Assembly: GCA_009784615.1 (NCBI GenBank)
Contig: WRBJ01000016.1
Coordinates: 1-38,837, forward strand
Source of the DNA: Defluviitaleaceae bacterium
GTDB lineage: Bacteria; Bacillota; Clostridia; Lachnospirales; WRAX01
Length of the DNA: 38,837 bases
Reading direction: 5' to 3'
The notes under the pieces were generated by a model. The model was not told the origin of the DNA. It did no database searches and was given only the letters and a program-made list of their open reading frames with translations. Position 1 is the first letter of the stretch, and every line of letters starts with the position of its first letter. Positions 26,801-34,271 of this stretch are shown here, piece by piece. Both the position numbers and the translations under genes were made by a program.

Positions 26801-27961
26801 TTATTCTGCTGACATTGATAAAATTGTCAGTGTTTCGTCGGGTAGTTCCCATAGATTGGTGATTAAATTATGTAAGTCATATTTTGCCTTCATTTCGTTA
26901 AATTCTTCCAAGGTAAGGGGTTGGTTGTAATCCCTCCAATCTTCACCGAACCAAGGTAAAATGCCATTATGGTGGTTTACAAAATATTCATCCTCTCTAT
27001 TCTCATCTCCAGATAAATATCCCCACATACCTTGATAACTTATAGAAGAAATAGATTTTGTGCTGACTAAATTACCATCAACAACACTAAGTAATATGTA
27101 GCCTAATATATTATCAACACCATTCACTATGACCAATTGTCCTGTCTGCGTAACTGCCCACCAGATGTTATCAGATACTTCATACAGCCGGTTGTCATAT
27201 ATATAAAACACTCTTTGAACAAAAACAGGTCCAATTTCGTTAGGGAACCAATGGCTATAGTTAACATTATCAGAAGTCCATTTAGAAGCTAACATACCCG
27301 GAGTACCGTTTATATCTACCAAAACTGCATGGTAACTGGTTGGTCTGCCTCGATGTAAATTTGGAGGAGTAGCAAGATTAACAAAAAAATCTGACAATAC
27401 ATCCGCAAATAGATGAGGGTTAACAGGAACAGGGGTTACAGTGGGAGACGCAACGCTAGGAAAAAGATTGTTTAATGGTGACCAGTCAATAAACGGGTTG
27501 TTATCAAGCAGTATATGGTATAAATTAGTAAGTCCTGCCAAAGGAGTTATGTCGGCTATTTGGTTTCTTTCCAAGTTTAACTCTGTCAAATTCGTTAATT
27601 CTGATATGGTGGTTATGTCAGTTATTAGATTATTGCTCAAATTTAACCCTGTTAATTTTGTTAATTCTGACAGTGCAGTTATATCGGTTATTCGGTTGTC
27701 GTGTGCTCTAAAATCCGTCAAATTTACTAGTCCTGCTACAGAACTTATGTCAGCGATTTGGTTACTGCCCACGTTTAATTCTTGCAAATTTGTCAAGCTT
27801 GCCAAAGGACTTATATCGGTAATCTGATTGAAATTTAGCCTTAAGCTTGTTAAGTTTGTTAAGTTAACTAAAGGTGATAGGTCGGTAATTTGATTGTTGA
27901 CTAAATCTAAAGTTGTCAAATTTGTCATATATTTGAGAGGTATTATATCTTCGTTAGTCAA
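26801..27961 (-). CDS. Leucine-rich repeat protein (body of a frameshifted lipoprotein gene)
   Basis: The frame encodes seven 22-residue leucine-rich repeats of the LTNLTxLxLxxNQITDIxPL type, the pattern of internalins and many clostridial surface proteins. A C-terminal region of about 200 residues, rich in aromatic residues (YHAVLVDINGTPGMLASKW and so on), has no family I can name. As drawn it begins at a TTG without a ribosome binding site. The same frame stays open upstream to 28114, encoding a typical pre-repeat segment (ITELDFGWSRSG), so 27961 is not the real start. The natural start is the lipoprotein signal peptide at 28185, in another frame. The protein would then be anchored on the cell surface and bind proteins or sugars. 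Confidence 0.75.
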   Translation of the reverse strand: MTNEDIIPLKYMTNLTTLDLVNNQITDLSPLVNLTNLTSLRLNFNQITDISPLASLTNLQELNVGSNQIADISSVAGLVNLTDFRAHDNRITDITALSELTKLTGLNLSNNLITDITTISELTNLTELNLERNQIADITPLAGLTNLYHILLDNNPFIDWSPLNNLFPSVASPTVTPVPVNPHLFADVLSDFFVNLATPPNLHRGRPTSYHAVLVDINGTPGMLASKWTSDNVNYSHWFPNEIGPVFVQRVFYIYDNRLYEVSDNIWWAVTQTGQLVIVNGVDNILGYILLSVVDGNLVSTKSISSISYQGMWGYLSGDENREDEYFVNHHNGILPWFGEDWRDYNQPLTLEEFNEMKAKYDLHNLITNLWELPDETLTILSMSAE

Positions 27962-28077
27962 GTGCGAAACCCCACTACGAGACCATCCAAAATCAAGTTC
28001 TGTTATTGATGTGCTGAATTGCTGCCCTTGGATTGTTATATAAGCCGGGATTTCTGCTCGTGGTTGCTCTGACGTGC

Positions 28078-28185
28078 TTAATTTTCTTGTGATATAATTT
28101 CCTCTTGCGTATTGTTATCACCACCACAAGCCGCAAAAGCAAGTAGTGAGGCTGTTAATAACGCCATAAGCAATAATTTCTTCAT
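28078..28185 (-). pseudogene. Detached lipoprotein signal peptide of the LRR gene
   Basis: ATG at 28185, with AAGGAG 12-16 bases before it, opens a 35-codon frame that starts MKKLLLMALLTASLLAFAAC and continues GGDNNTQEEIISQEN before a TAA at 28078. It is a complete lipoprotein signal with lipobox LAFAAC. The LRR frame is open from 28114, so the two overlap by 36 bases in different frames. Adding one base to the T-run at 28082-28085 (A-run on the coding strand) would join them smoothly into one protein of about 460 residues. The gene is either inactivated, phase-variable, or affected by a sequence error. Confidence 0.75.
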
Positions 28186-28221
28186 AATTTGAAAACTCTC
28201 CTTAAAATAAATTGAATATAT

Positions 28222-28249
28222 TTGGTCGCAAAATTGTCGACATTAAAAT
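28222..28249 (+). promoter_or_regulatory. Possible converging promoter
   Basis: TTGGTC (28222-28227) and TAAAAT (28244-28249) are 16 bp apart and point into the 3' end of the small frame 28272-28391. An RNA from it would be antisense to that frame. The evidence is sequence resemblance only. Confidence 0.3.
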
Positions 28250-28271
28250 CTCTATACCTTCATTTCAATAT

Positions 28272-28391
28272 TCATATGTACCTCCGTGTGAAATATAAAA
28301 TCGTCACGCCGTCCACAACAGCTACGAACAACGCACAAAACAAAAATACCTCACCAATGATTATACAATACCCAAAACCGAAATTCAACAC
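28272..28391 (-). CDS. Candidate small hydrophobic peptide, 39 residues
   Basis: From GTG 28391 (or TTG 28388) to TGA 28272 the minus strand encodes one long membrane helix, IIIGEVFLFCALFVAVV, ending in a polar, basic tail (YFTRRYI). The layout resembles type I toxin peptides, and a promoter lies upstream at 28495-28524 with a leader of about 95 nt. The start codon has only a weak ribosome binding site. Downstream, GGAGG precedes an ATG that is closed after seven codons. It may be a real small gene, a remnant, or chance. The rest of 28186-28541 holds no other gene I can support. Confidence 0.35.
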   Translation of the reverse strand: MLNFGFGYCIIIGEVFLFCALFVAVVDGVTILYFTRRYI

Positions 28392-28494
28392 AAAAATTCT
28401 ATTCTTTGGAAGAGGTCAGGGCGTGCAGGGCAACACCTCGTTTAACCTACAACCCGCCGAAAGATACGCTTATCCCAGTTTTAAGACTTTGCTC

Positions 28495-28524
28495 AATATA
28501 CGCTATACCTCCCCACGTGGTCAA
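28495..28524 (-). promoter_or_regulatory. Possible promoter before the small peptide frame
   Basis: On the minus strand TTGACC (28524-28519) and TATATT (28500-28495) are 18 bp apart. It lies just downstream of the spoIIIA terminator and reads toward the frame at 28391-28272 and then the LRR gene. Confidence 0.45.
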
Positions 28525-28541
28525 ATATAGTATAGCGCAAA

Positions 28542-28574
28542 AACACCACAAAACATTTCTAGTTTTGTGGTGTT
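28542..28574 (-). terminator. Terminator of the spoIIIA operon
   Basis: AACACCACAAAAC (28542-28554) pairs perfectly over 13 bases with GTTTTGTGGTGTT (28562-28574), followed by a T-run on the minus strand. It lies 42 bases after the spoIIIAH stop. Confidence 0.9.
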
Positions 28575-28615
28575 AAATATTTTGTCATTGCTGGCTTTAG
28601 CATACAATCCAATCC

Positions 28616-29299
28616 CTAATTCTGACGAAGCGGACTAATAAAAATCTGGTCAATAGCAAATCCTGTCTTGCGCATTGCTACATCCACAATTTGCGCTATT
28701 TCTTGGTCGGTTAACTGCGGGCGGTCTACAACAATATCCACAGCATTATCGCCAATGCGCACATAAACCTCCGCAAAGCCTTTGGCTTCAATAAGAGCTT
28801 CTGCCGCCGCTTCACGCTCTACGCGACTTAAAATGTCCGCCAATTGCGCCGCTTTTTCTGCACGCTGTTCGGTAGAAATATTTTGGTTATTAACCATCTC
28901 TGTCAAAGACGACATTTGCCCGCTTCTAGCTTGCTCGCGGTTTAGCTTTGCTTGGATAAAGAAAGACGAATCATTGGATGTATTCACAAAAACTGCCGCA
29001 CCAGGCTGTGTTGCAGCCATACTAATTTCAGGATTATGCACGGTAGTAAGATTGCCCGCCTCGTCAAGGGTGGTATTGACCAGCGCAACATCCTGCACCA
29101 ACATATCATCCATTATTAATCCCATAATCTCGCCTGTTGATGTAACGTTAAAACCACCGTCATCATAGGCATTTCTGTCCCGCAGATTAAGATAACCCGT
29201 AACAGCTATCATTAAAACCAACGCAGAAATTATAACGTGATTGCGCTTTAAATTAAACTTTCTGCGCCCATTTGGACCTCTTTCAAAAAACCTTCTCAT
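28616..29299 (-). CDS. spoIIIAH: Stage III sporulation protein AH
   Basis: SpoIIIAH spans the mother-cell membrane and binds SpoIIQ of the forespore to form the channel that keeps the forespore alive and allows late gene expression. This 227-residue protein has a basic N-terminus (MRRFFERGPNGRRKF), one membrane helix (about 24-41) and a large external domain ending in a ring-building fold related to the YscJ/FliF family (about 140-227, with AEVYVRIGDNAVDIVV and the final FAIDQIFISPL). A charged helical linker precedes it. It is the last gene of the operon. Confidence 0.93.
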   Translation of the reverse strand: MRRFFERGPNGRRKFNLKRNHVIISALVLMIAVTGYLNLRDRNAYDDGGFNVTSTGEIMGLIMDDMLVQDVALVNTTLDEAGNLTTVHNPEISMAATQPGAAVFVNTSNDSSFFIQAKLNREQARSGQMSSLTEMVNNQNISTEQRAEKAAQLADILSRVEREAAAEALIEAKGFAEVYVRIGDNAVDIVVDRPQLTDQEIAQIVDVAMRKTGFAIDQIFISPLRQN

Positions 29300-29312
29300 T
29301 TTTATTTGCCTC

Positions 29313-29948
29313 CTAATTTTGATTTGACTGTGATGTCATCTGAAAAACCTGCACACGATGCGCCCCAATGCCTAGCAAAGTATGCGTTGCACGCACCAAA
29401 GCATCACGCACTACCACATCACCTGCACCCTGCGCCACCACAATAACACCTTCCACTTGCGGATGAATCTCTTGTATGCGTAATGGACGCTCGCTACCAT
29501 CCGGCTGGCGTACCATCACATATGTATGGGTCGAAGATTCTACATCAATACTGCGCAATCCCCCTTCCCCATCTTCTTCAGTTGTGTGCGACAGCGACGC
29601 TTGTGTGTTTTGGGCATAGATGTTAATGCTAGTGCCAAAGGTAAGCATAACACGAACCTCGCCAGCCCCCGCAATCTGCGACAAAATCTCCTCCATCTGC
29701 CGTGCGACAGCTTCACTTGCCTGCTCCACCGCAGAGGATAGTTGCGGTCGCCCGTCGTCAAGTGGCAAAATGCTAAAATCTTCATCACCACCACTAGACC
29801 GATTAGCAAAATAACTACTGGCAAGCAACAAAAGCACGCCCACCAACAGCATTATAAGCAAATTTTGCACCTTCTTGCTTTTTTTGCCGCCCTTTTCATC
29901 GCCATTACTTTTATCGCCTTTGTCCAAAAAGTTTCTTAAAAATTGCAC
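29313..29948 (-). CDS. spoIIIAG: Stage III sporulation protein AG
   Basis: SpoIIIAG forms a large ring in the space between mother cell and forespore. The 211-residue protein has a lysine-rich cytoplasmic start, one membrane helix (LLIMLLVGVLLLLASSYF, about 30-47) and an external ring-building domain with the GAGEVRVMLTFG strand and PQVEGVIVVAQGAGD, the family signature. The start is a GTG at 29948 with AAGGAGG seven bases before it; an overlapping ATG is in another frame. Only 13 bases separate it from spoIIIAH. Confidence 0.93.
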   Translation of the reverse strand: MQFLRNFLDKGDKSNGDEKGGKKSKKVQNLLIMLLVGVLLLLASSYFANRSSGGDEDFSILPLDDGRPQLSSAVEQASEAVARQMEEILSQIAGAGEVRVMLTFGTSINIYAQNTQASLSHTTEEDGEGGLRSIDVESSTHTYVMVRQPDGSERPLRIQEIHPQVEGVIVVAQGAGDVVVRDALVRATHTLLGIGAHRVQVFQMTSQSNQN

Positions 29949-29990
29949 ATTACAACCTCCTTAGTATCTTTAATTCCTCATTTCTCGTTC

Positions 29991-30602
29991 CTAATTCCTA
30001 ATTTCTATAATTATATTGTCCTCAGTCAAGTTATAGAAGCCCGCCAGCAAATTTTTTAAAGAAATTATATGGGGATTTTCTCCGCCGACATCATCCTGCA
30101 CAATAGGCTCGCCACGACTGCCAATAACAGGCGCAATCCGCACTGGGTCTATACGAACAAATCTCTGTGTGCTATCACGAGGACGAAGTATAAGCTGCAT
30201 AAGCAAAATTTTCCCAAAATTTTCACCAGTATCTATATTAAAAAAAGAATTTTCCAAATAAAACTCGCCGTGGTTGTTTACAAGTCTTGTTGCTTGCTCT
30301 GTCAATCCCTGCGTATACAAATCTATAATAATCCTTTGCTGTTGCTGGTCGGCGTGCTCAATTTGTTGCGCCAATGCCGCCCTATCATATGCAAGCGAAA
30401 TATCTGCAAAAATGTCTCCGCTAGACCCAGCAAGTGCATTAATAATTCCCGAAAGCGGCGCAATCAACACAAAAATCAATATAATCCCCAATACCAAATT
30501 AATATATTGTTCAAACTTCTTGCCTGGGTTGATGATATTAATAAAACTGGCAAAAATGAGAAAAACCGCCAAATTGCGTATGTAATCCGATATAGCACTC
30601 AT
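29991..30602 (-). CDS. spoIIIAF: Stage III sporulation protein AF
   Basis: A membrane protein of 203 residues that belongs to the SpoIIIA channel assembly. Two N-terminal membrane helices (about 8-25 and 32-52, separated by NPGKKFEQYINL) are followed by a soluble domain, as in the family. The C-terminus ends NLTEDNIIIEIRN. The ATG at 30602 follows GGAGGATTTACAA; the longer in-frame version would start within that site. The gene lies about 15 bases after spoIIIAE. Confidence 0.88.
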   Translation of the reverse strand: MSAISDYIRNLAVFLIFASFINIINPGKKFEQYINLVLGIILIFVLIAPLSGIINALAGSSGDIFADISLAYDRAALAQQIEHADQQQQRIIIDLYTQGLTEQATRLVNNHGEFYLENSFFNIDTGENFGKILLMQLILRPRDSTQRFVRIDPVRIAPVIGSRGEPIVQDDVGGENPHIISLKNLLAGFYNLTEDNIIIEIRN

Positions 30603-30617
30603 TTGTAAATCCTCCAA

Positions 30618-31706
30618 TCAAAGGCTTAATGTCGCAAGTACAATAAAAACAAACAAAAATGCCGCCAACATACAAACCCCCAGCGCAAGCGCAGTATAAT
30701 TACCCACCGCATCAATAGCTTCCACTATACGCTCATCACATATAGGCGAGATTAATATAGCCGTAACTTTATAAACCACCACAAAAGCCAAAATTTGTAA
30801 TATAGGCACAATGCTCATCGACACAGCCGCAAGCAACAATGCACTTGACACAGCACCACGCACCGCCTGCGAATATACAATCGCCGTATCAATAGCCCCC
30901 GTCAAAACCCCGCCAACAGCAGGCACGGCCCCAACTGCCGTCCGTGTACCACGTATAGCAATATTGTTCATTATAGGCGTTGCCACCCGTTGAAAACCCA
31001 ACACAGCAACAAACACAAGCGCAACAGACTTTAACCCAAAGCTAATGCCTTTGTGCATAAGCTCTGAAAGATTGTCTAATGTTTCTTTATCTGAAAGATA
31101 ATTAACAAGCGTTATAGCCGCCGCAAAAATCAACAACGGCACCATAATTGTATCAAGAAAAACCGTCAAAAACGACGATGCAAAAATCAAAACAGGCGCA
31201 AATGCTGAAGCCGAAGCAATATGCCCACCGCCCGCCACAAGCCCAATAATAACAGGTGTAGACCCCGTAAGCAAAAACACAATATTACTTATCATATCGC
31301 TCATAATACCAAGCGCAACAATAAATGTATGAAACAACAACCCTATAATCACTATATAACAAATATAAAACCCCAATTTTGAAATACCACTATTTTTAAA
31401 CCTATCTGTCATAGCTTTAAAAAATGCAGACAACACTGCGATAATAAGCATTTGCCGTAATATGTAAAAAAGCGTATTAACTTCCGAAAACAGCCCTTGC
31501 AATATCCACGAAAAAACCATCCCAATAGACAAATCAATCTCGCCACGCAAAGCCTGCAAAGCCATATCGGCAATATCTATACCATCAGGCATTAAAACAT
31601 TGCCGCCAAACTCTAACCCCGACAAGTCAAGCCCCTGAAGCTGTTCTTCAATCCCAATAGGCATACCTGCCGCCATAGTAACCATCATACACATTTGTAT
31701 AATCAT
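30618..31706 (-). CDS. spoIIIAE: Stage III sporulation protein AE
   Basis: The largest membrane component of the SpoIIIA complex, thought to be a transporter-like partner at the base of the channel. The 362-residue protein begins with a short hydrophobic leader, then an external loop (EEQLQGLDLSGLEFG), then about seven membrane helices, including ILRQMLIIAVLSAFFKAM and VYKVTAILISPICDERIVEAI near the end. The ATG at 31706 is preferred because AAAGG lies nine bases before it. The first ATG of the frame (31715) directly touches that site. Confidence 0.93.
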   Translation of the reverse strand: MIIQMCMMVTMAAGMPIGIEEQLQGLDLSGLEFGGNVLMPDGIDIADMALQALRGEIDLSIGMVFSWILQGLFSEVNTLFYILRQMLIIAVLSAFFKAMTDRFKNSGISKLGFYICYIVIIGLLFHTFIVALGIMSDMISNIVFLLTGSTPVIIGLVAGGGHIASASAFAPVLIFASSFLTVFLDTIMVPLLIFAAAITLVNYLSDKETLDNLSELMHKGISFGLKSVALVFVAVLGFQRVATPIMNNIAIRGTRTAVGAVPAVGGVLTGAIDTAIVYSQAVRGAVSSALLLAAVSMSIVPILQILAFVVVYKVTAILISPICDERIVEAIDAVGNYTALALGVCMLAAFLFVFIVLATLSL

Positions 31707-31721
31707 TTTTATCATCCTTTG

Positions 31722-32108
31722 TTAAGGTATTATCGCCACAACCTGCTCTACAAGCGAAATAATTATAGGAGCCGCAACCCCCATTATAAGCACCTTTCCC
31801 GCTAACTCAATCTTCGATGCAATAGACCCTTCACCTGCGTCATTACAAATTTGTGCGCCAAATTCTGCCACATATGCAATCCCAATAATTTGCACCACCA
31901 CCAAAACATATTCCTGCCCACTTGACAAATGCCCTGTGATGTTCGCAATCAGCGCAATTAATCCCGCAAGCGGCGGCATTAAAAATATAAATATCAAAAC
32001 CGCAACAGCAAGCGACACCATCACTGCAAATGTGGGGTTTTCTTTTTTAATCATTACAGCAAGTATTCCGCCAACAATCCCAATCGCCACGATTTGGAAT
32101 ATATCCAT
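31722..32108 (-). CDS. spoIIIAD: Stage III sporulation protein AD
   Basis: A 128-residue membrane protein with about four helices, typical of SpoIIIAD, which shares ancestry with small inner-membrane parts of export systems. Family features are the N-terminus FQIVAIGIVGGILAVMIK, the PPLAGLIALIANITGHL segment and YVAEFGAQICNDAGEGSIA, a highly conserved block. The ATG follows GAGGG in the short gap after spoIIIAC. Confidence 0.95.
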   Translation of the reverse strand: MDIFQIVAIGIVGGILAVMIKKENPTFAVMVSLAVAVLIFIFLMPPLAGLIALIANITGHLSSGQEYVLVVVQIIGIAYVAEFGAQICNDAGEGSIASKIELAGKVLIMGVAAPIIISLVEQVVAIIP

Positions 32109-32126
32109 TTGTACAACCCTCTTTCG

Positions 32127-32321
32127 TTATAGTTGAAACAAGTTTTGAACCGTGCCGAATAAATCGCTTATATGGCTAATTATCCAAAATAATACAACAA
32201 TAAGCCCTGCAAGTGTCGTCATTGTCGCTTGGTCATCCCTTCCTGCACCCTTCAACACTTGGTTAAGAACCGCCACCAAAATCCCCACAGCAGCTATTTG
32301 AAACACAACAGTAATATCCAT
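32127..32321 (-). CDS. spoIIIAC: Stage III sporulation protein AC
   Basis: A small membrane protein of 64 residues with two helices (about 3-20 and 35-58), fitting SpoIIIAC in length and in the AVGILVAVLNQVLKGAGRDD segment. I start at the ATG at 32321 because GGAGG ends six bases before it. An ATG six bases earlier (32327) touches the site, and the still longer frame reads through it. The upstream gene spoIIIAB ends at 32341. Confidence 0.9.
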   Translation of the reverse strand: MDITVVFQIAAVGILVAVLNQVLKGAGRDDQATMTTLAGLIVVLFWIISHISDLFGTVQNLFQL

Positions 32322-32340
32322 ATCCATCCTCCTCGTATGT

Positions 32341-32856
32341 TTACAGCAACACAATAGTTATCAATAAGCCCGCTACAACCCCAAGCCCACGGTACATCTT
32401 TGCATCTTTAGCATTTTGCACCCCTAACTTTGTCAGCGTATCATCTATAGTCGTTATTACCATATCAATTGAATTAATTTGTACATCCACATCTGCCAGC
32501 CCAAGCGACGTACCAAGCAAAGCAATATTATCCATATCGTTCTTATGAAGATAGCTAAACCTCAAGCGACTTACAGCCTGTCCCCAAATTGTCGATATAT
32601 CGCCACGGCTATCTTCCAATTCCTGCGAAATCTTTGTATAAAATATATCAAAAGGCGGCACAACCCTCTCAGAAATATGCAAAAATGCCTGCGGCAATGT
32701 ATAAATTGTATAATCTATCTGCGACTTCAACATTATCAGGCTCTTTTTAAATTCAAGCAAATCTCTAGCCCGTTTTGCACCAAGCCCGCCAAAATGCCAT
32801 CCCAAAAGACTGGTCGCTACAACAATTGTTGCACCCCCTGCTATTTGCAAAATCAC
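32341..32856 (-). CDS. spoIIIAB: Stage III sporulation protein AB
   Basis: SpoIIIAB has a membrane helix at each end (about 5-22 and 153-170) and a helical domain between them, a layout related to GspF/T4-pilus platform proteins. The 171-residue length is normal. The segments ARDLLEFKKSLIMLKSQIDYT and WGQAVSRLRFSYLHKND fit the family. The start is a GTG that overlaps the spoIIIAA stop codon, with GGAGG just before it, so translation is probably coupled. Confidence 0.92.
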   Translation of the reverse strand: MILQIAGGATIVVATSLLGWHFGGLGAKRARDLLEFKKSLIMLKSQIDYTIYTLPQAFLHISERVVPPFDIFYTKISQELEDSRGDISTIWGQAVSRLRFSYLHKNDMDNIALLGTSLGLADVDVQINSIDMVITTIDDTLTKLGVQNAKDAKMYRGLGVVAGLLITIVLL

Positions 32857-33761
32857 ACAATCACCTCCTGCAAATCCTCATCATAAGCCGCTTTTAATCT
32901 TCCCGCCTTCGACTTATTAGTTAAAAAAATATACCGCCCAAAAATCCTACTATCCAAAAGCGGCGCAATCGCAGGCTTTCTACGTAAATCTTCCACGTTT
33001 TCACCGTGTAATGTAGCAATAATTTTTGCACCGCAACATGCCACTGTCAACAAAGCTAATACATCCTCATCACTGCCAATCTCATCCACAGCAATAATAT
33101 CAGGCGACATCGCCCGCAACATCAACAACATCCCCTCGGCTTTCGGTGCGCCATCAAGCACATCAGCCCTAATCCCCAAATCGTTCTGCGCTGCTCCATT
33201 ATGGCTACCTGCAATCTCGCTACGCTCGTCCACAACAGCCACATTATAGCCTTTGTTAGACAACTGCCGTATCAAATCCCGCAAAACCGTTGTCTTGCCC
33301 TGCCCTGGTGGCGAAACAATCAATGTAGAATGTATTCCTCCATTTTCACTACAAACCAAACCTGCAATCTCGTCAGCCGCCCCAATAACCTGCCTAGCAA
33401 CACGCACCGTCAACCCGCTAATATGCCTAATCGTCTTAATTTTTCCGCCATCAAGCGCAACACGCCCGCAAATACCAACCCTATGCCCTCCGGCTATGGT
33501 AATAAACCCGTTTCTAATCTCGCTGTCAAAAGCGTATAATGAATGGTTTGTCATTTTATCCAGTGTCCCTGTTATATCTTTAGCCGTAGGTTTGTATCCA
33601 TTACCCAACAAAACCTCACCCTTTGAGGTACGCATTGCCAAAGGCAAACCCAATCTTATGCGTATCTCCTGCGCTTGTTCCAAATGTATACCGCAACCTG
33701 CAAAAACCTGCCGTAGCCCGCCATAGGCATATTCCATCAACATCTCTCTTACACTCATCAT
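32853..33761 (-). CDS. spoIIIAA: Stage III sporulation protein AA, ATPase
   Basis: SpoIIIAA is the cytoplasmic ATPase of the channel complex, related to secretion ATPases (PilT/GspE). The sequence has the Walker A motif PPGQGKTT, the DERSEIAG block, a Walker B-like DIIAVDEIGSDED and the sensor segment IIATLHGEN. About 302 residues is normal. The first codons contain several ATGs. I choose 33761, six bases after GGAG; 33773 (which precedes that site) and 33758 are alternatives. It is the first gene of the eight-gene operon. Sporulation operons of this type are read by sigma-E; a GCATAAAAT stretch at about 33795-33803 resembles its -10 box only loosely. Confidence 0.95.
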   Translation of the reverse strand: MMSVREMLMEYAYGGLRQVFAGCGIHLEQAQEIRIRLGLPLAMRTSKGEVLLGNGYKPTAKDITGTLDKMTNHSLYAFDSEIRNGFITIAGGHRVGICGRVALDGGKIKTIRHISGLTVRVARQVIGAADEIAGLVCSENGGIHSTLIVSPPGQGKTTVLRDLIRQLSNKGYNVAVVDERSEIAGSHNGAAQNDLGIRADVLDGAPKAEGMLLMLRAMSPDIIAVDEIGSDEDVLALLTVACCGAKIIATLHGENVEDLRRKPAIAPLLDSRIFGRYIFLTNKSKAGRLKAAYDEDLQEVIV

Positions 33762-33834
33762 TCGCATCTCCATCCAAAATGGTTTGTCCTAAATTTTATG
33801 CGAAAAAAAATTTCATAGAACACGAAAAAAGTTC

Positions 33835-33887
33835 TTGACAAATTAAAAGTCTTATGGTAAAGTAGTTAATGATTTAAGTCATTAACT
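33835..33887 (+). promoter_or_regulatory. Promoter and palindromic operator of the GntR-ABC operon
   Basis: TTGACA (33835-33840) and TAAAGT (33858-33863) are 17 bp apart. Directly after the -10 box lies a perfect inverted repeat, AGTTAATGA (33864-33872) and TCATTAACT (33879-33887), with a 6-bp centre. The predicted start point falls inside it, so a dimeric repressor bound there would block transcription. The GntR-type protein encoded just downstream is the likely binder. Confidence 0.82.
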
Positions 33888-33914
33888 ATATAACTCGTGA
33901 AAGGATGAGTATAT

Positions 33915-34271
33915 TTGACAAACGAAAAGCCTGTATTTATACAGATTATTGATATGATAAAGGACGATATACTATCAGAAGTTTATGCGGCAGACGACTT
34001 AATAATATCCATCCCGCAAATTTCAAAATTACTATCAGTTAACCCAACAACAGCACAAAAAGCAATATCATTGCTTGTCGAGCGTGGCTTTTTATACAAA
34101 AAACGCGGTGTTGGTATGGCAGTTACTATCGAGGCTAAAGATATGATTTTACAGGAACGTCAAGACATTTTTCACAAACAAATAGTTCCCGACTTTATAT
34201 CAGCGGCAAAAAAAATAGGCATACCTAACAATAGCCTAATGCAAATTATAAAGGAGAATTTAGATGATTGA
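33915..34271 (+). CDS. GntR family (YtrA-type) transcriptional regulator
   Basis: A short repressor of 118 residues with an N-terminal winged helix (about 8-72; PVFIQIIDMIKDDIL, then VNPTTAQKAISLLVERGFLYKKRGVGM) and only a short helical C-terminus, as in the YtrA branch that controls ABC transporter operons. No ligand domain is present. The start is probably the TTG at 33915, with AAAGGATGAG seven to nine bases before it. The stop codon overlaps the start of the ABC ATPase gene. It most likely represses its own operon by binding the 24-bp inverted repeat at 33864-33887. Confidence 0.9.
   Translation: MTNEKPVFIQIIDMIKDDILSEVYAADDLIISIPQISKLLSVNPTTAQKAISLLVERGFLYKKRGVGMAVTIEAKDMILQERQDIFHKQIVPDFISAAKKIGIPNNSLMQIIKENLDD

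Noticed and set aside
28222-28530. 102-codon plus-strand frame
   Set aside because: No ribosome binding site, biased composition and no family resemblance. It is opposite the minus-strand promoter and small peptide frame and is more likely a shadow.
28501-28537. CGCTATA...TATAGCG inverted repeat as a third copy of the 104-bp element
   Set aside because: The end motifs point outward, and no partner ends are found 104 bp away on either side.
33795-33803. Sigma-E-like -10 element before spoIIIAA
   Set aside because: GCATAAAAT is close to the consensus, but no matching -35 box is seen at the right distance. It is mentioned only as a loose resemblance.
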